NCBI GenBank assembly: GCA_022072085.1
Contig: JAJVII010000045.1
Span: 1 to 64,000 of the forward strand
Length of the DNA stretch: 64,000 bases
DNA from: Phycisphaerae bacterium
GTDB lineage: Bacteria > Planctomycetota > Phycisphaerae > JAJVII01
Reading direction: 5' to 3'
Shown here: piece after piece, positions 35,249-45,612 of the stretch
Layout: every line of letters begins with the position of its first letter
Numbering within the stretch: position 1 is the first letter of the stretch
The notes under the pieces: model-generated
What the model was told of the DNA's origin: nothing
The model's input: only the letters and a program-made list of their open reading frames with translations
Database searches by the model: none
Made by a program: the position numbers and the translations under genes

Positions 35249-36730
35249 TTGGCCTCCAGGACCCGCACAGCCTCGCTGGCCGTCAAGCTCTTCGTCACGA
35301 TCAACGCGATCCTGGTCGTCGTGAGCGCCGCCGGCCTGGCGCTGGACGTGCTGCGTCAGTATCGCTCGTTCCATCGGTTGATGTATGAGCAGCTTTCCAA
35401 GGACGCCCGGCGGTGGGGGGCGGCCTGGGGCGAGAACCGCCAGCGGTTCATCGACCGCGTCTCCAGCGACCGCAGCGAAGGCCAGTTTGTCATGTTCGTC
35501 GGGCCCGCCGCCGGCGGCGCCCCGCCGGTGCTGGCGACGCTGCCGACCGACATCGACGCCGACGTCCGCCGGGCGATGCTCGACCACGCCGGCGAATCGC
35601 ACTTCATGGGTCGCATCGGCGAACACGACCTGATGGTCATTTCCATGCCGGTGCCGACGACCGCCCCGCGCCGTCAGGGCGACGCCGCCGATGCTGACGT
35701 GCGCGTCGTCCTGGCCGAGTTCCTCGACCCCCTGGGCAAGATCGTTGAGCACGAAATCATCAGCCGTGTTGGTTTCGCCGTGGTCACGGTGCTGTGGGTG
35801 ATGGTCATCATCAACCTGCTGCTGGCCCGCTGGGTGGCCCGTCCCGTGCAGCGGCTGACCGCGGCGGCCGAGCGCATTGGCCGATCCGAATACGACGAGC
35901 CGATCCCCACCGATTGGGGCACGCGCGAGCTGAACCGGCTGGCTGAGAGTTTCGAGGAGGCCCGCGAGCAGCTCCACCTTGGCGAGATGACTCGCCAGGC
36001 CGACCTGGCCCGCGCTCGCCGCACGCAACTGGCTCTGCTGCCGCCGCTGGAACGGCAGATTCCCGGCATGGCCGTCGCCGGATACTACCGTCCCGCCAAC
36101 CACGTCGGCGGCGATCTCTACGATTTCCAGGTCGGTTCCGACGGCAAGGTGATGGCCGTCGTCGGCGACGCGAGCGGGCACGGCGTGGCGGCCGCCCTGA
36201 TGATGGCGATGGTCAAGACCGACCTGACGCACCTGGCCCGCGGCGGGCCGGGCGGCCTGCGCGAGATGGCCGCGGAACTCAACGGCGAGCTTCAGGCGCT
36301 GGGCGAGCCGATGGACTTCGTCTCGCTGCTGGCGGTGGAGGTGGACACGGCCACGGGTCGGGCGCAATACGTCAACGGCGGCCACCCACCGGCGCTGCTC
36401 CAGCGCGCCGACGGCACGACGATGATGATCGACTCGACCGGTCCGCTGGTCGGGGCGTTGGCCGACAGCGACTGGCAGGAGCCGGTGCTGGAGCTTTCGC
36501 CCGGCGATCGGTTCGTGCTCTACACCGACGGGCTGGTCGATGCGGAGAACGGCGACGGCGAGCCGTTCGGGGCCGACCGCCTGGACAGTCTGCTGGAGCG
36601 CTGCCGGGCGATGTCGCCCGCCCAGTGCGTGAACGTCTGCAAGGTGGAACTGGCCGCCTGGACCGCCGGCACGGCCGCCGCCGACGACATCACGGTTCTG
36701 GTGCTAGACTATACCGGCATGCTTGGCTAG
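35249..36730 (+). CDS. Membrane SpoIIE-type phosphatase with HAMP
   Basis: 493 residues from a TTG with a ribosome site (ggaaggtgg). A transmembrane helix (LFVTINAILVVVSAAGLAL), an extracytoplasmic segment of about 135 residues, a second helix (VVTVLWVMVIINLLLARWVA) and a HAMP domain (RPVQRLTAAAERIG) lead to a coiled linker and a PP2C-like SpoIIE domain. Catalytic metal positions are in GGDLYDF, VGDASGHGVAAALMMA and NGGHPPALL; LYTDGLVDAEN and AADDITVLVLDY end the domain. It likely dephosphorylates an anti-sigma-factor antagonist in response to an envelope signal. No partner genes are adjacent. Confidence 0.92.
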   Translation: MASRTRTASLAVKLFVTINAILVVVSAAGLALDVLRQYRSFHRLMYEQLSKDARRWGAAWGENRQRFIDRVSSDRSEGQFVMFVGPAAGGAPPVLATLPTDIDADVRRAMLDHAGESHFMGRIGEHDLMVISMPVPTTAPRRQGDAADADVRVVLAEFLDPLGKIVEHEIISRVGFAVVTVLWVMVIINLLLARWVARPVQRLTAAAERIGRSEYDEPIPTDWGTRELNRLAESFEEAREQLHLGEMTRQADLARARRTQLALLPPLERQIPGMAVAGYYRPANHVGGDLYDFQVGSDGKVMAVVGDASGHGVAAALMMAMVKTDLTHLARGGPGGLREMAAELNGELQALGEPMDFVSLLAVEVDTATGRAQYVNGGHPPALLQRADGTTMMIDSTGPLVGALADSDWQEPVLELSPGDRFVLYTDGLVDAENGDGEPFGADRLDSLLERCRAMSPAQCVNVCKVELAAWTAGTAAADDITVLVLDYTGMLG

Positions 36731-36753
36731 CCGTTTATTGAGACCTGCAAAAG

Positions 36754-36880
36754 GAATCTTCATTCACCACAGAGGACACCGAGATCACAGAGGAGGTCAG
36801 AAGCGTCAAGAAATGCCTGAAATCAAGAATCTTCTGATACTCCCGACTCTGTGCTCTCTGTGTTCTCTGTGGTGAAGATT
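36754..36880. repeat. Inverted-repeat (MITE-like) element
   Basis: In a 231-bp gap, the left arm aatcttcattcaccacagagg begins at 36754 and the right arm, ending ctctgtggtgaagatt at 36880, is its near-inverse. Both arms are made of short phased CACAGAG units. It has no gene inside, about 50 bases between the arms, and lower G+C than surrounding DNA. The ends resemble those of the GxxExxY cassette at 5070 in style. Confidence 0.65.
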
Positions 36881-36961
36881 GCTTCTACAGGATTCAGTAG
36901 CCGCGAGCCTCAGGCGAGCGCGTGGCTCGGGCCACGGGGAATCCGGGCGAAAGGAACTCGC

Positions 36962-37468
36962 ATGCGACTCGAAATGATTCACCCCGTCGTCGTTCACCTG
37001 GCCATCGGCCTGCTGGCCGGCAGCGTCGTGTTCGGGCTGCTGGGCTGGCTGCTCAAACGCGTGAGCCTGCGCTGGACGGGCATCTGGACGCTGTGGGCCG
37101 GCGTGGCGCTGGCGCTGCTGTCGATCGTCACCGGCGGGTTGGCTGAGGACAACATCCTCAAGGACAAGCCCCTGCACGACCTGATCGAGACGCACTGCAC
37201 GATGGCCTGGATCACGCTGGGTGTGTTCGCGGCCGCGGGGCTGGGCTGGCTGCTGGCGTGGTCCGGCAAGCGGAAGAAGTGGGAGCCGTGGCTGCACCTG
37301 CTGGGCGTCGTCGGCCTGGCGCTGATCTCGGTGACCGGCTACCTCGGCGGGGAGATGGTCTACAACCACGGCGCCGCGGTGGACCGGCAGGGCACGCCGG
37401 TGCAGAAGATTGACATGCCCAAGGCGACCACGCGGCCGGACTCGGATTTCATCCGTGAAGCAGACTGA
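36962..37468 (+). CDS. DUF2231-like membrane protein
   Basis: 168 residues from the ATG at 36962, with four transmembrane helices. [27 protein letters not shown], the internal [16 protein letters not shown] and [14 protein letters not shown] fit the DUF2231 pattern, whose histidines suggest haem or metal binding. The C-terminus ATTRPDSDF is a variant of the T-T-Q-P motif. It lies 16 bases before a copper-transporting ATPase, so a metal-related role is plausible. Confidence 0.8.
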   Translation: MRLEMIHPVVVHLAIGLLAGSVVFGLLGWLLKRVSLRWTGIWTLWAGVALALLSIVTGGLAEDNILKDKPLHDLIETHCTMAWITLGVFAAAGLGWLLAWSGKRKKWEPWLHLLGVVGLALISVTGYLGGEMVYNHGAAVDRQGTPVQKIDMPKATTRPDSDFIREAD

Positions 37469-37484
37469 CCTGCCCGGAGGTTTC

Positions 37485-39965
37485 ATGGCTCGCGACATTC
37501 GCATTCACGTCGAGGGCATGACCTGCGAAAACTGTGTGAAACATGTCCGCCAGGCGCTGACCGCGGTGCCGGGTGTCGCCTCGGCAGACGTGTCGCTCCA
37601 GCACAAGCAGGCCGTCGTTCGCCTCTCCGACCCGGCCGTCACCGTGGCCCGCCTGGCTGACGCCGTCCGCGAGGCCGGCTACTCCGCGTCGGCTGACGGC
37701 GGCAACAGCGACGCCTCCGGCGAGGCGACTGAAGAGCCCGACCCATCGCCGGCAGACGGCAAGGCCCGCCTGACGCTGGAAATCGAGGGCATGCACTGCG
37801 CCTCCTGCGTCGGCAGAGTCGAGAAGGCGCTCAGCAAAGTCCCCGGCGTCCGCGAGGCCTCTGCGTCGCTGGCGAGCGAGCAGGCGGCTGTCCGCTTCGA
37901 CCCGGCGCAGGCCGACGAAGCGGCCCTGCTGGCGGCAGTGCGGTCGGCCGGCTACACGGCGTCGGTTGCGCGCGGATCGCCCGTTGATCGCGAGGCCGTC
38001 GACCGCCGTCAGGCGCGGCGTGACCGCGACGCTCGCATGTGGCGGGCCCGGTTCCTTTTCGGCGCCACGCTGACGCTTCCCGTCTTTATCCTGAGCATGT
38101 TCAGCGACGACACGAGCTGGCGGCCCTGGCTGCTGCTGGTCCTCGCGACGCCGGTGCAGGTCGCGCTCGGCTGGCCGTTCTGCGTCGGGGCCCTGCGGAC
38201 GCTGCGGCACGGGTCGGCGAACATGGACAGCCTGATAGCGATGGGCACGACGGCCGCCTACGCCTTCTCCGTCGTGGTCTTCGCGTCGATTGTCCGCGAA
38301 TCGCCCATCGCCGAGGGCCATCTCTACTTCGACGGCGCCGCCATGATCCTGACGCTCATTGCGCTGGGGAAGTGGATGGAGTCGCGGGCCAAGGGCCGGG
38401 CGTCGTCGGCCATCCGCGAGCTGATGGAGCTGGCGCCCGACATCGCACACCGCGTCGGCCACGGCGGCCGCGAGCAGGACGTGCCCCTGGCCGAGATCGC
38501 CGTCGGCGACCGGCTGCGCGTGCGGCCGGGCGAGAAGGTTCCCGTGGACGGCCTGGTGCTGGAGGGCCGCTCGTCGCTCGACGAGTCGATGCTCACCGGC
38601 GAGTCGATGCCCGTCGGCCGCGGGCCGGGCGACGAGGTGATCGGCGCGACGATCAACGGTGAGGGGTCGCTGCTGATCCGTGCGGCACGCGTGGGGAGCG
38701 AGACGGCGCTGGCCCGCATTGTCGAGATGGTCCGCCGGGCGCAGGAATCCAAGGCGCCTGTGCAGCGGCTGGCCGACCGCGTCAGCGGCTGGTTCGTGCC
38801 CGCGGTCATCGTCGTGGCGCTGCTGACGCTGCTGGGCTGGGGCCTGCTGGGCGGCGGCTGGTCGACGGCCGTGCTGCGAATGACCGCGGTGCTCATCATT
38901 GCCTGCCCTTGCGCGCTGGGCTTGGCGACGCCGACGGCGATCATGGTCGCGACCGGCCGCGGGGCGAAGATCGGCGTACTGGTCCGCGACGCCGAGGCGC
39001 TGGAGCGGGCCGGCCGGCTTGACGCGGTGATCCTCGACAAGACGGGCACGGTGACCGCCGGCCGACCGCAGGTGACCGATCGCGTCGTGCTGGATAGGAG
39101 GCTGACCAAGGATGAGCTGCTCGCGCTGGCGGCGTCGGCGGAGCAGGCGTCCGAGCACCCGCTGGCCCGGGCGATTGTCGAGGCCGCTGGCGTGCGCGGC
39201 GGGCGGCTGAGTGACGTGATGGATTTCCAGTCGGCGACGGGCCGGGGCGTCGCGGCGACGGTGGCCGGCCGATCGGTCCGCGTCGGCAAGGCTGATTTCC
39301 TGGCCGAGGCGGGCGTGGATGTCTCGCCGGCGGCCAGCAAGCTGAGCGAACTGGAGGGGCAGGGCAAGACGGCCGTGCTCGTGGCGGCGGACAACGAGTT
39401 GATCGGCCTGCTGGCGATCTCGGATCAGCCCAAGCCCGACGCCGCAGCCGCCGTGGAGCGGTTCAAGTCGCTGGGCCTGGAGGTGCACCTGGTGACCGGC
39501 GACAACGAGCGGACGGCCCGCGCGGTCGCCGAGGCCGTGGGAATCGACGCGGCCCGCGTGATGGCGGGTGTGCGCCCCGACGGCAAGGCGGACCGCGTGC
39601 GATCGCTCCAGCAGGAGGGGCGCCGCGTCGCGATGGTCGGCGACGGGATCAACGACGCCCCGGCGCTGGCGGCGGCGGACGTGGGCGTCGCCATCGGCGC
39701 CGGGTCGGACGTGGCGATGGAGGCGGCCGGCGTGACGCTGGTCGGCGGTGACCTGATGGGGGCGGCCCGTGCGGTGCGGCTGTCGCGGCTGACGCTGGCC
39801 CGGGTCAGGCAGAACCTCTTCTGGGCGCTGGTCTACAACACCGTGGGCATCCCGGTTGCGGCGCTGACGCCGCTGTCGCCGATGATCGCCGCCGCCGCGA
39901 TGGCTGCCAGCTCGGTCTCGGTCGTGAGCAACTCCCTCCTGCTGCTCCGCAAGAAGCTGGACTGA
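37485..39965 (+). CDS. copA: Copper-translocating P-type ATPase
   Basis: Exports Cu(I). 826 residues from the ATG at 37485 with ribosome site (ggagg). Two N-terminal HMA domains carry GMTCENC and GMHCASC. The membrane metal site CPC is in [13 protein letters not shown], followed by the phosphorylation motif DKTGTVTAG, and [10 protein letters not shown]. The last helices contain YNTVG and [13 protein letters not shown], the Cu(I)-subgroup (P1B-1) signature. It follows the DUF2231 gene closely. Confidence 0.95.
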   Translation: MARDIRIHVEGMTCENCVKHVRQALTAVPGVASADVSLQHKQAVVRLSDPAVTVARLADAVREAGYSASADGGNSDASGEATEEPDPSPADGKARLTLEIEGMHCASCVGRVEKALSKVPGVREASASLASEQAAVRFDPAQADEAALLAAVRSAGYTASVARGSPVDREAVDRRQARRDRDARMWRARFLFGATLTLPVFILSMFSDDTSWRPWLLLVLATPVQVALGWPFCVGALRTLRHGSANMDSLIAMGTTAAYAFSVVVFASIVRESPIAEGHLYFDGAAMILTLIALGKWMESRAKGRASSAIRELMELAPDIAHRVGHGGREQDVPLAEIAVGDRLRVRPGEKVPVDGLVLEGRSSLDESMLTGESMPVGRGPGDEVIGATINGEGSLLIRAARVGSETALARIVEMVRRAQESKAPVQRLADRVSGWFVPAVIVVALLTLLGWGLLGGGWSTAVLRMTAVLIIACPCALGLATPTAIMVATGRGAKIGVLVRDAEALERAGRLDAVILDKTGTVTAGRPQVTDRVVLDRRLTKDELLALAASAEQASEHPLARAIVEAAGVRGGRLSDVMDFQSATGRGVAATVAGRSVRVGKADFLAEAGVDVSPAASKLSELEGQGKTAVLVAADNELIGLLAISDQPKPDAAAAVERFKSLGLEVHLVTGDNERTARAVAEAVGIDAARVMAGVRPDGKADRVRSLQQEGRRVAMVGDGINDAPALAAADVGVAIGAGSDVAMEAAGVTLVGGDLMGAARAVRLSRLTLARVRQNLFWALVYNTVGIPVAALTPLSPMIAAAAMAASSVSVVSNSLLLLRKKLD

Positions 39966-40011
39966 CCGTCGGCCGCTGCGTATGCTGCGATGACTCACAC
40001 AGGAGCTTGGC

Positions 40012-40845
40012 ATGAGACTGGGCGGGCCCGTGCAGGCCGACTGGCGCGACGCGCAGGCATGGGTGGCGGCGCATCGGTCGGCTGGCTACTCGGCGGCTTA
40101 CTTCCCCGGCGATCCCAAGATGACCGAAGCCGAGGAGCGGGCCCTGGCCGACGCGGCCCGGCGGGCGGGCCTGGTCCTGGCCGAGGTCGGGGCGTGGTCC
40201 AACCCGCTGTCGTCCGACAGCGCCGCCCGCCGCGAGGCGCTAAACAAGTGCAAGCGGATGCTGGCCCGCGCCGACCGCGTGGCGGCCCGCTGCTGCGTGA
40301 ACATCACCGGCTCGCGCGGCGCCAAATGGGACGGGCCCGACCCGCGTGACCTGACCGACGAGACGTTCGACATGATCGTCGCCAGCGTCCGCGACATCAT
40401 CGACAGCGTAAAGCCCGTGCGGTCGTTTTACACGCTGGAGACGATGCCGTGGATGTATCCCGACTCGGCGGAGTCCTACCAGCGGCTGCTGAAGGCGATC
40501 GACCGTCCGGCGGCGGCCGTCCACCTGGACCCGGTGAACCTGATCTGCTCGCCGCGGCTGTTCTTCGACACCGGCGCCGTAATCCGCGACTTTGTCGCGC
40601 GGCTGGGCCCGCGGATCCGAAGCTGCCATGGCAAGGACATCCTGCTGCGGAACAACCTGACCACGCACCTGGACGAGGTCCCGCCGGGGCAGGGCGGGCT
40701 GGACTACCCCTGCTACCTGGGCGAACTGTCGCGGCTGGACCCGGACACGCCGCTGATGCTGGAGCACATGAAGCCGGAGCAGTACCCGGCGGCGGCGGAA
40801 CACGTCCGCCGCGTCGCCGCCCGGGTCGGAGTGACGATCCTGTGA
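40012..40845 (+). CDS. Xylose isomerase-like TIM-barrel protein
   Basis: 277 residues of the sugar phosphate isomerase/epimerase superfamily. Metal-binding-type blocks: YTLETMPWMYPDS, VHLDPVNLICSP, IRSCHGKDI and LDTP/LMLEHMKPE. The Glu, Asp, His and Glu positions expected of the divalent-metal site are present. The substrate is not deducible. It stands alone after copA. Confidence 0.8.
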   Translation: MRLGGPVQADWRDAQAWVAAHRSAGYSAAYFPGDPKMTEAEERALADAARRAGLVLAEVGAWSNPLSSDSAARREALNKCKRMLARADRVAARCCVNITGSRGAKWDGPDPRDLTDETFDMIVASVRDIIDSVKPVRSFYTLETMPWMYPDSAESYQRLLKAIDRPAAAVHLDPVNLICSPRLFFDTGAVIRDFVARLGPRIRSCHGKDILLRNNLTTHLDEVPPGQGGLDYPCYLGELSRLDPDTPLMLEHMKPEQYPAAAEHVRRVAARVGVTIL

Positions 40846-40990
40846 CCCGTTGCGCCGGGAAACAGGGCCATGCGGATTGAACCCGGGCCGCAGATTGCCC
40901 TTCACTTGCCCGGCGATCTGGGGTATAAATTTCTCCGTGCTGGCCCGTCAGGACTCCTGCAAACACGTCGGGTCCGGGGAGACATCGGTT

Positions 40991-41242
40991 ATGTCTTCAC
41001 TTCTGGCCGCCTTCTCCGGAATCGCCGCCAAAGGCATGGACGGCATCGACCGCGTCGTCTTTGTCGTGGCGATACTGGCGATCCCCGTCTCGATCTGGGC
41101 CAACGTCCGCTGGTGGCGCAAAGTCCGCAGAAACGAACTGCCCCGTGAATGGCAGTCGTTCTGGATGATCATGGTCGGGCTGGTCTGCATGATCTCCATC
41201 GTCTGCTGGTACCTCTTCAAGTTCATCCTTCCCGCGCGATAA
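40991..41242 (+). CDS. Small membrane protein, unknown
   Basis: 83 residues from the ATG at 40991 with two transmembrane helices (VVFVVAILAIPVSIWANV and FWMIMVGLVCMISIVCWYLFKF), separated by a basic loop. Not recognised. It ends 3 bases before the ABC permease gene, so it is probably co-expressed with it. Confidence 0.7.
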   Translation: MSSLLAAFSGIAAKGMDGIDRVVFVVAILAIPVSIWANVRWWRKVRRNELPREWQSFWMIMVGLVCMISIVCWYLFKFILPAR

Positions 41243-41245
41243 TCG

Positions 41246-42955
41246 ATGCGTCCACGCGCGATCCACTACGTTCTCGGACTGGGGGCACTGGCGGTTCTGG
41301 TGCTCGGGCTGATCTATCCGCTCGTGCAGATGCTCGGCCGCGGGTTCACGACGCCCGGACCCGACCCGCACTTCACGCTCGACTACGTCTGGATGACGGT
41401 CAGCTACTGGCCTCTGGCCGCCGGGCTGATCAACGCCGTGAAGATCGCCCTGGCGACAACGGCCGTCGTCTGCCTGATCGCCATGCCGCTGGCCGTGCTG
41501 TCGGACCGATACCACTTCCGCGGCAAGACGCTGCTGAGCGGGCTGCTGCTGGTGCCGATGATCCTGCCGCCGTTCGTCGGGGCGATCGGGCTGCGGCAGA
41601 TTCTGGCCCGCTACGGCGGCTCGCTCAACCTGCTGCTCCAGCAGCTTGGGCTCCAGTCGCCGGCCAATCCGATCGACTGGCTGGGCGCGGGGCGGTTCTG
41701 GGGCATCGTGATCCTTGAGGCCCTGCACCTCTACCCGATCATGTATCTGAACCTGACGGCGTCGCTGGCCAACATTGACCCGACGATGAGCGAAGCGGCA
41801 GCCAATCTCGGCGCCGGCCCGTGGCGGCGGTTCCGAAAAGTAACGCTGCCGCTGATGATGCCCGGCCTGTTCGCCGGGGCCTCGATCGTGCTGATCTGGA
41901 GTTTCACCGAGCTGGGCACGCCGCTGATGTTCGACTATCGTCGGCATACGGCCGTCCAGATTTTCGAACGGCTGAGCGAGTATCGCACCAGCCCGCTGCC
42001 GTTCGCGATGGTCGCGGTCATGCTTACCGCCAGCCTGCTGATCTACGGCGCGAGCAAGCTGCTGCTGGCCCGTCGGCGGACGGTGGCGGTCTCCGGCAAG
42101 GCGACGATCGCCGCCAGCGCACGCCGCCTCGGCCCGGGCGGCTCGCTGCTGGCGGCGCTGCCGTTCGTGCTGGTGATCGGGCTGGCCATTGTCCCGCACA
42201 TCGGCGTAGTGCTGACCAGCGTCGCCGGCGACTGGTTCAACAGCATCCTGCCCGGGCAGTGGACGCTGGCCCACTACCACGACGCCCTCGGTCACGAATT
42301 GACGCTGCCGTCGATCGCCAACTCGATGAAGTACGCCGGTGCGGCCATGCTCGTCGACCTGGCTCTGGGCCTGTTGATCGCGTATCTCGTCGTCCGCGTG
42401 CGGATTCGCGGCGGGTGGATTCTGGATTCGCTGGCGATGCTGCCGCTGGCTGTGCCCGGGCTGGTGCTGGCGTTCGGGTTCGTCGCGACCACGCTGCCCG
42501 GCGGGCTGCTCAGCTTCATCAACCTGGAGCAGGACCCGACGCTGCTGCTGATCTTCGCCTACGCGATCCGGCGGCTGCCCTACGTGGTGCGGGCGTCGGC
42601 CGCCGGGCTGGAGCAGAGCCCGGTGACCCTGGAGGAGGCGGCTGCCAACCTGGGCGCCCCGCCGCGGACCGTCCTCCGCCGCGTGACCGTGCCGCTGATC
42701 GCCGCCAACCTGATGGCCGGGGCGCTGCTGGCGTTCTCCTTCGCCATGCTGGAGGTGAGCGACTCGCTCGTGCTGGCCCGCAAAGCCGAGCACTACCCCA
42801 TCACCAAGGCCATTTACGAACTCTACCAGCGGCTGGGCGAGGGCCAGTTCATCGCGTCGGCGTTGGGCGTCTGGGCGATGGCGTTGCTGGTCGTGACGAT
42901 CCTGGCCACCAGCGTCCTGCTCGGCCGCCGCATGGGGGCGGTGTTCAGGTTGTGA
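41246..42955 (+). CDS. Fused two-domain ABC transporter permease
   Basis: 569 residues forming two tandem permease domains of the FbpB/ThiP type (iron(III), thiamine or similar solutes). Each half has an EAA-type loop: EAAANLGAGPWRRFRKVTLPLMMPG (in part) and EEAAANLGAPPRTVLRRVTVPL. About twelve transmembrane helices are expected. Neither the ATPase nor the periplasmic binding protein is in the window, so the substrate is unknown. Confidence 0.9.
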   Translation: MRPRAIHYVLGLGALAVLVLGLIYPLVQMLGRGFTTPGPDPHFTLDYVWMTVSYWPLAAGLINAVKIALATTAVVCLIAMPLAVLSDRYHFRGKTLLSGLLLVPMILPPFVGAIGLRQILARYGGSLNLLLQQLGLQSPANPIDWLGAGRFWGIVILEALHLYPIMYLNLTASLANIDPTMSEAAANLGAGPWRRFRKVTLPLMMPGLFAGASIVLIWSFTELGTPLMFDYRRHTAVQIFERLSEYRTSPLPFAMVAVMLTASLLIYGASKLLLARRRTVAVSGKATIAASARRLGPGGSLLAALPFVLVIGLAIVPHIGVVLTSVAGDWFNSILPGQWTLAHYHDALGHELTLPSIANSMKYAGAAMLVDLALGLLIAYLVVRVRIRGGWILDSLAMLPLAVPGLVLAFGFVATTLPGGLLSFINLEQDPTLLLIFAYAIRRLPYVVRASAAGLEQSPVTLEEAAANLGAPPRTVLRRVTVPLIAANLMAGALLAFSFAMLEVSDSLVLARKAEHYPITKAIYELYQRLGEGQFIASALGVWAMALLVVTILATSVLLGRRMGAVFRL

Positions 42956-42976
42956 CCCCTCGGGTCGCTGAAGATT

Positions 42977-44293
42977 CTACTTCGCTTCCGGTCCCTGCAC
43001 GTCGGGTCCCGGCGCGGGCCTGCGCGGCAGGGGCGGGACCGGCATCGGCGTCACGGGGGCCGGCGCGGGCGGCGGGAAGGTCGCCTCGTAGCGCTCTCGC
43101 GATCGGCCGAGGTCGGGGAACTTCTCCTCCCAGTTGATCCGCCCGGTCAGTTGCATGATGACGAACAGCGTGATGACCGCCCCGATCGTCACCGTCAGAC
43201 CCGTCCATCCGTGGAAGAAGAAGGCGTAGCTGAAGAAGACGAGGTAGATCATCTGCGCCAACCCCGCGTAGAGCAATGCCGCCTTGGCCCCCACGACCAG
43301 CCGCAGGTAGCTGAGCACCAGGAACACCGAGACGCCGGCGGCGATCCAGAACGCCGGCTGAATGTGGACGTGGTCGACCAGGTAGGCCAGCAGGATGTGG
43401 AACGCGAAGAAGCCCGCGGCGATCAGCAGGTAGTTCATCGGGTGAATCTTCAGGTTCCGCACGAGCTGGATCGTGATCATGACCGTCAGGAAGAAGAACA
43501 GCGAGACCGGGGCGAAGTAGGAAATGCGGGCCGACAGCTTGCCGGCCGGCGGGCGGCTGGGCATGACCATGCCGATGACGTGATTGGCCGCCGGCAGCAT
43601 CTGGGAATACTCCCAGACCGCCTCGGCGCCGTTCTGCCCGTCGGGGGTCTTGGCGTCATGGGCGGCCGTCGTCGGGCTCAGGCCCTCCTCGGGGTAGTCC
43701 ACGTCGGTGAAGTTGGTGGTCATGGCCAGCCTGAAATTGCGCAGCCCGCTGCCGTTGTCGCCGGGGTCGTAGCACCAGCGGTCGCGCCCCTTGCTCGTAT
43801 ACGCGACGCGGACCTCGGCCGGTTGGGCGGCGCCGGCGTCGAAAGCGATGAGCCGATCGATCTTGCGGCCGGTGACTTTCTCCTCGCGGCCGTCCACGGT
43901 CACGTGAACGTTGTCGATGTTGGCGTTGTCCGGCAGGGCCATGCTGAACCGCACGGCCTTGCCGCCCGGCGCCGGGTTGACCGTGTAGGTCCCGTCAAAC
44001 CGCACGGTGTAGAGCGAGAACCAGATCAGCCCCTTGTAGCGGATTTCGTGGTCGAAGCCGACGTCGATCCTGCTGGCATCCGGCGGGCGGGTCGCGACGT
44101 CATAGCCGCCAGGCTGATCGGCCAGCCTGGGCGCCGACTGCGTCTGCGGCGGGCCGAAGAGTCGGCCGACCTCGCTGGTCAGATCGGTCTGCGACCGGTC
44201 GGTGCGGTCGGTGATGGTCCGCCCGAGAATTTGCCAGCCGACGCTGGCGGCTGCGAAAATCACGATGATGGCAATCAGCTTCCGCGTGTTCAT
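42977..44293 (-). CDS. CreD-like inner membrane protein
   Basis: 438 residues. An N-terminal helix, a large periplasmic beta-rich domain (about 30-275), then five or six helices containing LKIHPMNYLLIAAGFFAFHILLAYL (in part) and GRINWEEKFPDL, which match the conserved RLHPMQYLLVG... and NIDWYSL of CreD. The C-terminal 45 residues are proline-rich and cytoplasmic. CreD relates to envelope stress in enterobacteria; its function here is not known. Confidence 0.8.
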   Translation of the reverse strand: MNTRKLIAIIVIFAAASVGWQILGRTITDRTDRSQTDLTSEVGRLFGPPQTQSAPRLADQPGGYDVATRPPDASRIDVGFDHEIRYKGLIWFSLYTVRFDGTYTVNPAPGGKAVRFSMALPDNANIDNVHVTVDGREEKVTGRKIDRLIAFDAGAAQPAEVRVAYTSKGRDRWCYDPGDNGSGLRNFRLAMTTNFTDVDYPEEGLSPTTAAHDAKTPDGQNGAEAVWEYSQMLPAANHVIGMVMPSRPPAGKLSARISYFAPVSLFFFLTVMITIQLVRNLKIHPMNYLLIAAGFFAFHILLAYLVDHVHIQPAFWIAAGVSVFLVLSYLRLVVGAKAALLYAGLAQMIYLVFFSYAFFFHGWTGLTVTIGAVITLFVIMQLTGRINWEEKFPDLGRSRERYEATFPPPAPAPVTPMPVPPLPRRPAPGPDVQGPEAK

Positions 44294-44395
44294 GTCCGCC
44301 CCCGGCCGATCGGCCTGCTGGAGTGTGAGGTGCCCGACATTACTACGTCGGCCAGCCGAGTCGGTTCACTGAAATCCGGATTGTCGCGCAGGAGT

Positions 44396-45046
44396 TCACG
44401 CCGACGGTGGGAGTCGGAGGGCGCACCCGCGGTAACGCTGCGGCGCGGGGACGATCAGCCGATCGCGGTCGAGGAGGGTCGAGACGCCAAAATCGCTCAT
44501 CAGCCCCAGCACCGCCGACAGGTCGGCGCCGGCCGGCAGTTGCAGCAGCACGTCATCGGCGGCGCAGGGCAGGGCGATCAGCACCGCCGGCAGCGCGGGC
44601 AGAGCGGCGGCGGCGACGCGCAGTTGGCCCCAGCGCAACCCGCGCCCGAGGACGTTCACCGGCAGGCGGCCGGGCTGATCGCCGTAGCCGATCACCGCGC
44701 CCACGTCGGTCAGGACATTGACGACCGGCGCGACGTCCACAGCCGGGTCGCCGGCGATGGTGTATTCCCCGCGTGCGACGGCGAGGATCGCCAGCAGCAC
44801 CTCGGCGGCCCGGGCGTGGCGACCCGCGTCGACGCAGCCGTCGCTGGCGGGGATGTGCCCGCCGCAGCCGGCGACGCGCAGGATTTCGCCGTCGCGCTCA
44901 GCCGTGATGTCCGCTTCCAGCGCCCGCAGCGCCGCGACCAGGGCCGCGACCGCCGGGGTGAAGGCGACGCCGGTCAGTTCGCTGTCGCCGTCGGCCAACA
45001 CGGCACAGCCGACCGCAAGCAGGGATGTGAGTTCGGGATCGTTCAT
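44396..45046 (-). CDS. Half-length EPSP-synthase-like protein
   Basis: 216 residues, about half of AroA. The pattern of one inside-out domain is visible: DAGRHARAAEVLLAILA, GEYTIAGDPAVDVAPVVNVLTDVGAVI (in part) and LPVNVLGRGLRWGQLRV resemble the EPSP synthase block order, but the Gly-Asn-Ala-Gly-Thr motif is degenerate (DAGRHARAA). It may be a diverged single-domain relative rather than an active aroA. It overlaps the LOG-family gene by 4 bases. Confidence 0.55.
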   Translation of the reverse strand: MNDPELTSLLAVGCAVLADGDSELTGVAFTPAVAALVAALRALEADITAERDGEILRVAGCGGHIPASDGCVDAGRHARAAEVLLAILAVARGEYTIAGDPAVDVAPVVNVLTDVGAVIGYGDQPGRLPVNVLGRGLRWGQLRVAAAALPALPAVLIALPCAADDVLLQLPAGADLSAVLGLMSDFGVSTLLDRDRLIVPAPQRYRGCALRLPPSA

Positions 45047-45612
45047 GTGCGATTCGGTTCCCGGTGCCTCAATACGCGGACCAACTCGGCTGCCGCGGCG
45101 TCGACGCTGTCGGCGAGAAGCGGGCGGCGGTCGGGCTTGGCGCCGGCGGCGATCATCTGCTCGATCAGCGGACGCCAGAAGTCGCCGAGACAGACGATCG
45201 GCCGATCGGGCATCATCCGCTTGGCCCGCAGTTCCCAGACCATCGCCAGTTCGACCAGCGTGCCGGTCAGGCCGGGCAGGACGAGGTATCCGTTGCCCAG
45301 GTCGATCAGCGTCTGGAGGCGGCGGTGCAGGTCGGGCGTGCGGACCTCGCGGAGGATGTGCTCGTTGGGGATCGAGCGGGCGAAGACGTCGCAGGTGACG
45401 CCGACGGTTGTCGCGCCGGCCTGCCGCGCCCCGGCCGCCGACGCGGCCATTGTCCCGCCGTAGCCGCCGTTGGCGACGGCGAACCCCGCGCGTCCCAACG
45501 CCAGGCCGGCGTCGAAGGCGGCCTGCCACTGCGGCTCGCCCGGGCGGGGCTTGCTCGATCCGAAGACGACGATGGTGGCGGGTGCGAGGGAGTCGGCCAC
45601 GGGTGCTTTCAC
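45043..45612 (-). CDS. LOG family protein
   Basis: 189 residues of the LOG/lysine-decarboxylase-like Rossmann family: VVFGSSKPRPG, FAVANGGYGGTMAASAAGARQAG and the signature LPGLTGTLVELAMVWEL. The usual PGGxGTxxE is PGLTGTLVE, with one glycine lost, so nucleoside 5'-monophosphate phosphoribohydrolase activity is uncertain. Overlaps def upstream and the EPSP-synthase-like gene downstream by 4 bases each. Confidence 0.85.
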   Translation of the reverse strand: MKAPVADSLAPATIVVFGSSKPRPGEPQWQAAFDAGLALGRAGFAVANGGYGGTMAASAAGARQAGATTVGVTCDVFARSIPNEHILREVRTPDLHRRLQTLIDLGNGYLVLPGLTGTLVELAMVWELRAKRMMPDRPIVCLGDFWRPLIEQMIAAGAKPDRRPLLADSVDAAAAELVRVLRHREPNRT

